Assembly (NCBI GenBank): GCA_031285575.1
Contig: JAITVX010000046.1
Span: 1 to 15,699 of the forward strand
DNA from: Bacteroidales bacterium
GTDB lineage: Bacteria > Bacteroidota > Bacteroidia > Bacteroidales > VadinHA17
Length of the DNA stretch: 15,699 nt
Direction: 5' to 3'
How positions within the stretch are numbered: position 1 is the first letter of the stretch; each line of letters opens with the position of its first letter. Below, piece after piece: positions 14,801 through 15,699 of this stretch. The notes below the pieces were generated by a model that worked only from the letters and a program-made list of their open reading frames with translations, made no database searches and was not told where the DNA came from. Made by a program: the position numbers and the translations under genes.

Positions 14801-15699
14801 GTAGAACTGTTGGTAAGGTTGGCTATGGTATTTTTTTCTATCGTCAGATTGCCGACTCCGGTACTATTAATACCGATTACTGTCTGGGTGCTTTTTGCAG
14901 ATACCGGGGTCGCATGAATACTGTTTGTGGTAGAAGTGCTGCCTATGGTATTGCCGGTTATTGTAGTTGAACTTCCTTTAGGCGACGATACTGAAATGCC
15001 ATATATTTTTACGCAGAAGTTAACAGAGTTAGTAACACTATTATCTACTGCTGCAGTCATTGAGCCAATAAAATTATTCCGGCAGTTTACAGGCTCCTTA
15101 CTGTTAATCTCTATTCCACACACTGTCGGGTTATTTCCCCCGTATGTAACTATAATCGAATTGTTGCCTGTTGGCGAACCAACGTAATTACCATCTACAT
15201 CAACATTACCCTTGAAAACATGTATGCCCCGCCACAGGGCTGTAGCTGAATTACTCCAGTCAATATTCCGTATCATGTTATTTTCTATAACCGAAGGCCT
15301 TGTTCCTGTTCCTGCCGATATATAAATACCGGTAAACATGTTGTTTGTTTGTGTTGCTCTTGTTTTTACCCACATACCACCGCATTCAGGAGCAGAGCCT
15401 CCAATGTAATTGCCGGTAATATTGAAACCGGAGCCCGACAGCGATTCAATTTTTATAACTGAATAGTTCAATGAATTGGCTGTGGGAGAAAAAACAGAAG
15501 TTTCATAAAAACTGTTGCCCGATATAGTAAAGTCACTTGAAAAATTACCGGCATATATCGCATTTGAACTTGACTGTAGTCTCAGCAAATCGTAAAATCT
15601 GTTATTAGATATAATGAAATTGCTGTTTGTTTCTGCCGCTGTTCCAAGTGCATATATACCATTTGCAGGCCTTCCTGCTGAATTGCCGGTAAAATAATT
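11881..15699 (-). CDS. Giant parallel beta-helix surface protein with T9SS sorting domain (5' end outside window)
   Basis: The frame is open from the right edge (reading NYFTGNSAGRPANGIYALGT) to TAG at 11881, giving at least 1272 residues; a TTG at 15588 is not the true start. Visible residues 1 to about 607 are degenerate parallel beta-helix repeats of the type I.xNxI/F (FIISNNRFYD, FTISGNSFYE, FNITGNYIGG, LTIEKNTIANL), closing with YDGQPRENPTMGAWERE, a common cap of such helices. Next comes a W.GG.SSAWNVAANWT...VP segment (about 610-770), then GYNIRFTSGDSITFTG and GRNLVGNPYPSNYDLSGID (about 886-940). The last 75 or so residues (ITVYDLQGRSL...QKGVYVVHIIINGRSFVSKIVVI in part) form a type A T9SS sorting domain, cleaved on export through the outer membrane. 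Expected location is the cell surface or medium; adhesion or polysaccharide binding is possible but unproven. A signal peptide should lie upstream, outside the window. Confidence 0.93.
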   Translation of the reverse strand, partial: NYFTGNSAGRPANGIYALGTAAETNSNFIISNNRFYDLLRLQSSSNAIYAGNFSSDFTISGNSFYETSVFSPTANSLNYSVIKIESLSGSGFNITGNYIGGSAPECGGMWVKTRATQTNNMFTGIYISAGTGTRPSVIENNMIRNIDWSNSATALWRGIHVFKGNVDVDGNYVGSPTGNNSIIVTYGGNNPTVCGIEINSKEPVNCRNNFIGSMTAAVDNSVTNSVNFCVKIYGISVSSPKGSSTTITGNTIGSTSTTNSIHATPVSAKSTQTVIGINSTGVGNLTIEKNTIANLTNSSTSTVNTTIGRTTGIFSQSAGSNIIADNIIHDLTSSADNLSAVSLSVCAIALGGSPSMQRVVSGNTIYNLKNTCPSFRGYVAGIMFLGNNAGDTISNNFIRSLNITGASSNTGIIQGISIINPGNPVTVSNNIISLNANVRASMYGIALGDVTKPASGKIYFNTVFIGGSSYTGTGNSAALYYTVRLTDEDIKNNLFVNTRVSPNSTATHYAIYLPATGTVSLDYNDYFVSGAGSCLAYYGAKITSLPIIAGQDANSYSIDPVFATQGGVADADYKIAIDLIGVERTGIMTDYDGQPRENPTMGAWEREINKWKGGVSSAWNVAANWTANMVPFEKSNIVFDASPVNPLRLNAAHTVNNIKNSSSRNIVVNGHTLTVLGAMEFTGTGLIDAGGSSTVKFAGTEAQQLKGDDFVNGKAANIIIDNAPGVTLLSDFTIDNSLTINSGRRFVINPGATLKVPGTIANNAGTAGFIIRSTANGFDGKLINNTPSVPATVKLFLSGGNGTYGPIFHYFIPPVASMSFDNSSVATTAASLGLTSDYFKGDLMLLDETKANDGNDDEDKDELAAWQYFDGYGNTIPFNTLTSSRGYNIRFTSGDSITFTGILNASSHSFNLSFTDSNPTRTKGRNLVGNPYPSNYDLSGIDVLTNLPVNGIDEDGIGNSVYFTDDGNSFITLNCLTGDIVRWVGEKSSPDVGFSTIIAPMQGFQVVATETGKTLSLPASFKTDEPAQPSRTKGVFQEATNNNKRGLTVKKVKLALTKGSLRDETIVSLIDGATPGFDGSFDGYKFGEGSVSLYSEMGAVKYSINAIPEPAEDATATVPLRVELKTAGAYTIEIPEFENLEGITVTLKHGNTKTNLSKGTEYSFTSAAGVFTDFELIFGREDMTAGQDEVIETDFKTWYNSSSVYVNAPSGIAGGNARITVYDLQGRSLIDENSFYIEPAQTAQMPVSLQKGVYVVHIIINGRSFVSKIVVI

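Overview
The window looks like a chromosomal segment of a Bacteroidota bacterium, most likely of a Bacteroidales-type lineage. Four things point there. There is a very long cell-surface protein with a C-terminal type IX secretion (T9SS) sorting domain. There is an UpxY-type NusG paralogue. Several genes are preceded by TAnnTTTG, the -7 element of the Bacteroidota housekeeping sigma factor. Conserved genes show little Shine-Dalgarno sequence ahead of their starts. No rRNA, tRNA, insertion sequence, prophage or CRISPR array was seen.

Layout. Bases 1-366 (+) hold the decayed 3' end of a leucine-rich-repeat surface protein gene, followed by an intrinsic terminator. Bases 629-3996 (-) hold pheT followed by a UbiA-family prenyltransferase gene, a likely two-gene transcript with a promoter at about 4028. 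Bases 3997-4707 contain no convincing gene but carry an unusual tandem array of 42-bp units, each with an 18-bp palindrome. Bases 4708-7118 (-) hold an orphan sensor histidine kinase gene overlapping by ATGA with a U32 (TrhP-like) tRNA-hydroxylation gene. Bases 7252-8378 (-) hold hpt then adk, with purE divergent at 8466-8972 (+). Bases 8985-9638 (-) encode a small exported protein of unknown function. Bases 9771-10860 (+) are prfB, split by the classical programmed +1 frameshift. Bases 10861-11141 contain a 23-bp repeat cluster ending in a 15-bp perfect hairpin. Bases 11142-11843 (-) hold an UpxY-like antiterminator gene, preceded 6 nt upstream by a 53-codon small ORF. Bases 11881-15699 (-) are the 3' part of a giant beta-helix T9SS cargo gene whose 5' end lies outside the window.

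Functionally, most genes are translation and nucleotide housekeeping: PheT, RF2, a wobble-uridine modification enzyme, Hpt, Adk and PurE. hpt-adk (salvage and adenylate balance) and purE (de novo synthesis) face away from a shared 87-bp promoter region. The accessory interest is at the right end, where the giant surface protein gene, the small ORF and the UpxY-like gene lie head-to-tail and could be one transcript. The other accessory features are the two different intergenic repeat structures. I did not find a clearly new multi-gene defence or mobile system; the best candidates for something undescribed are the small ORF/UpxY pair and the two repeat structures.
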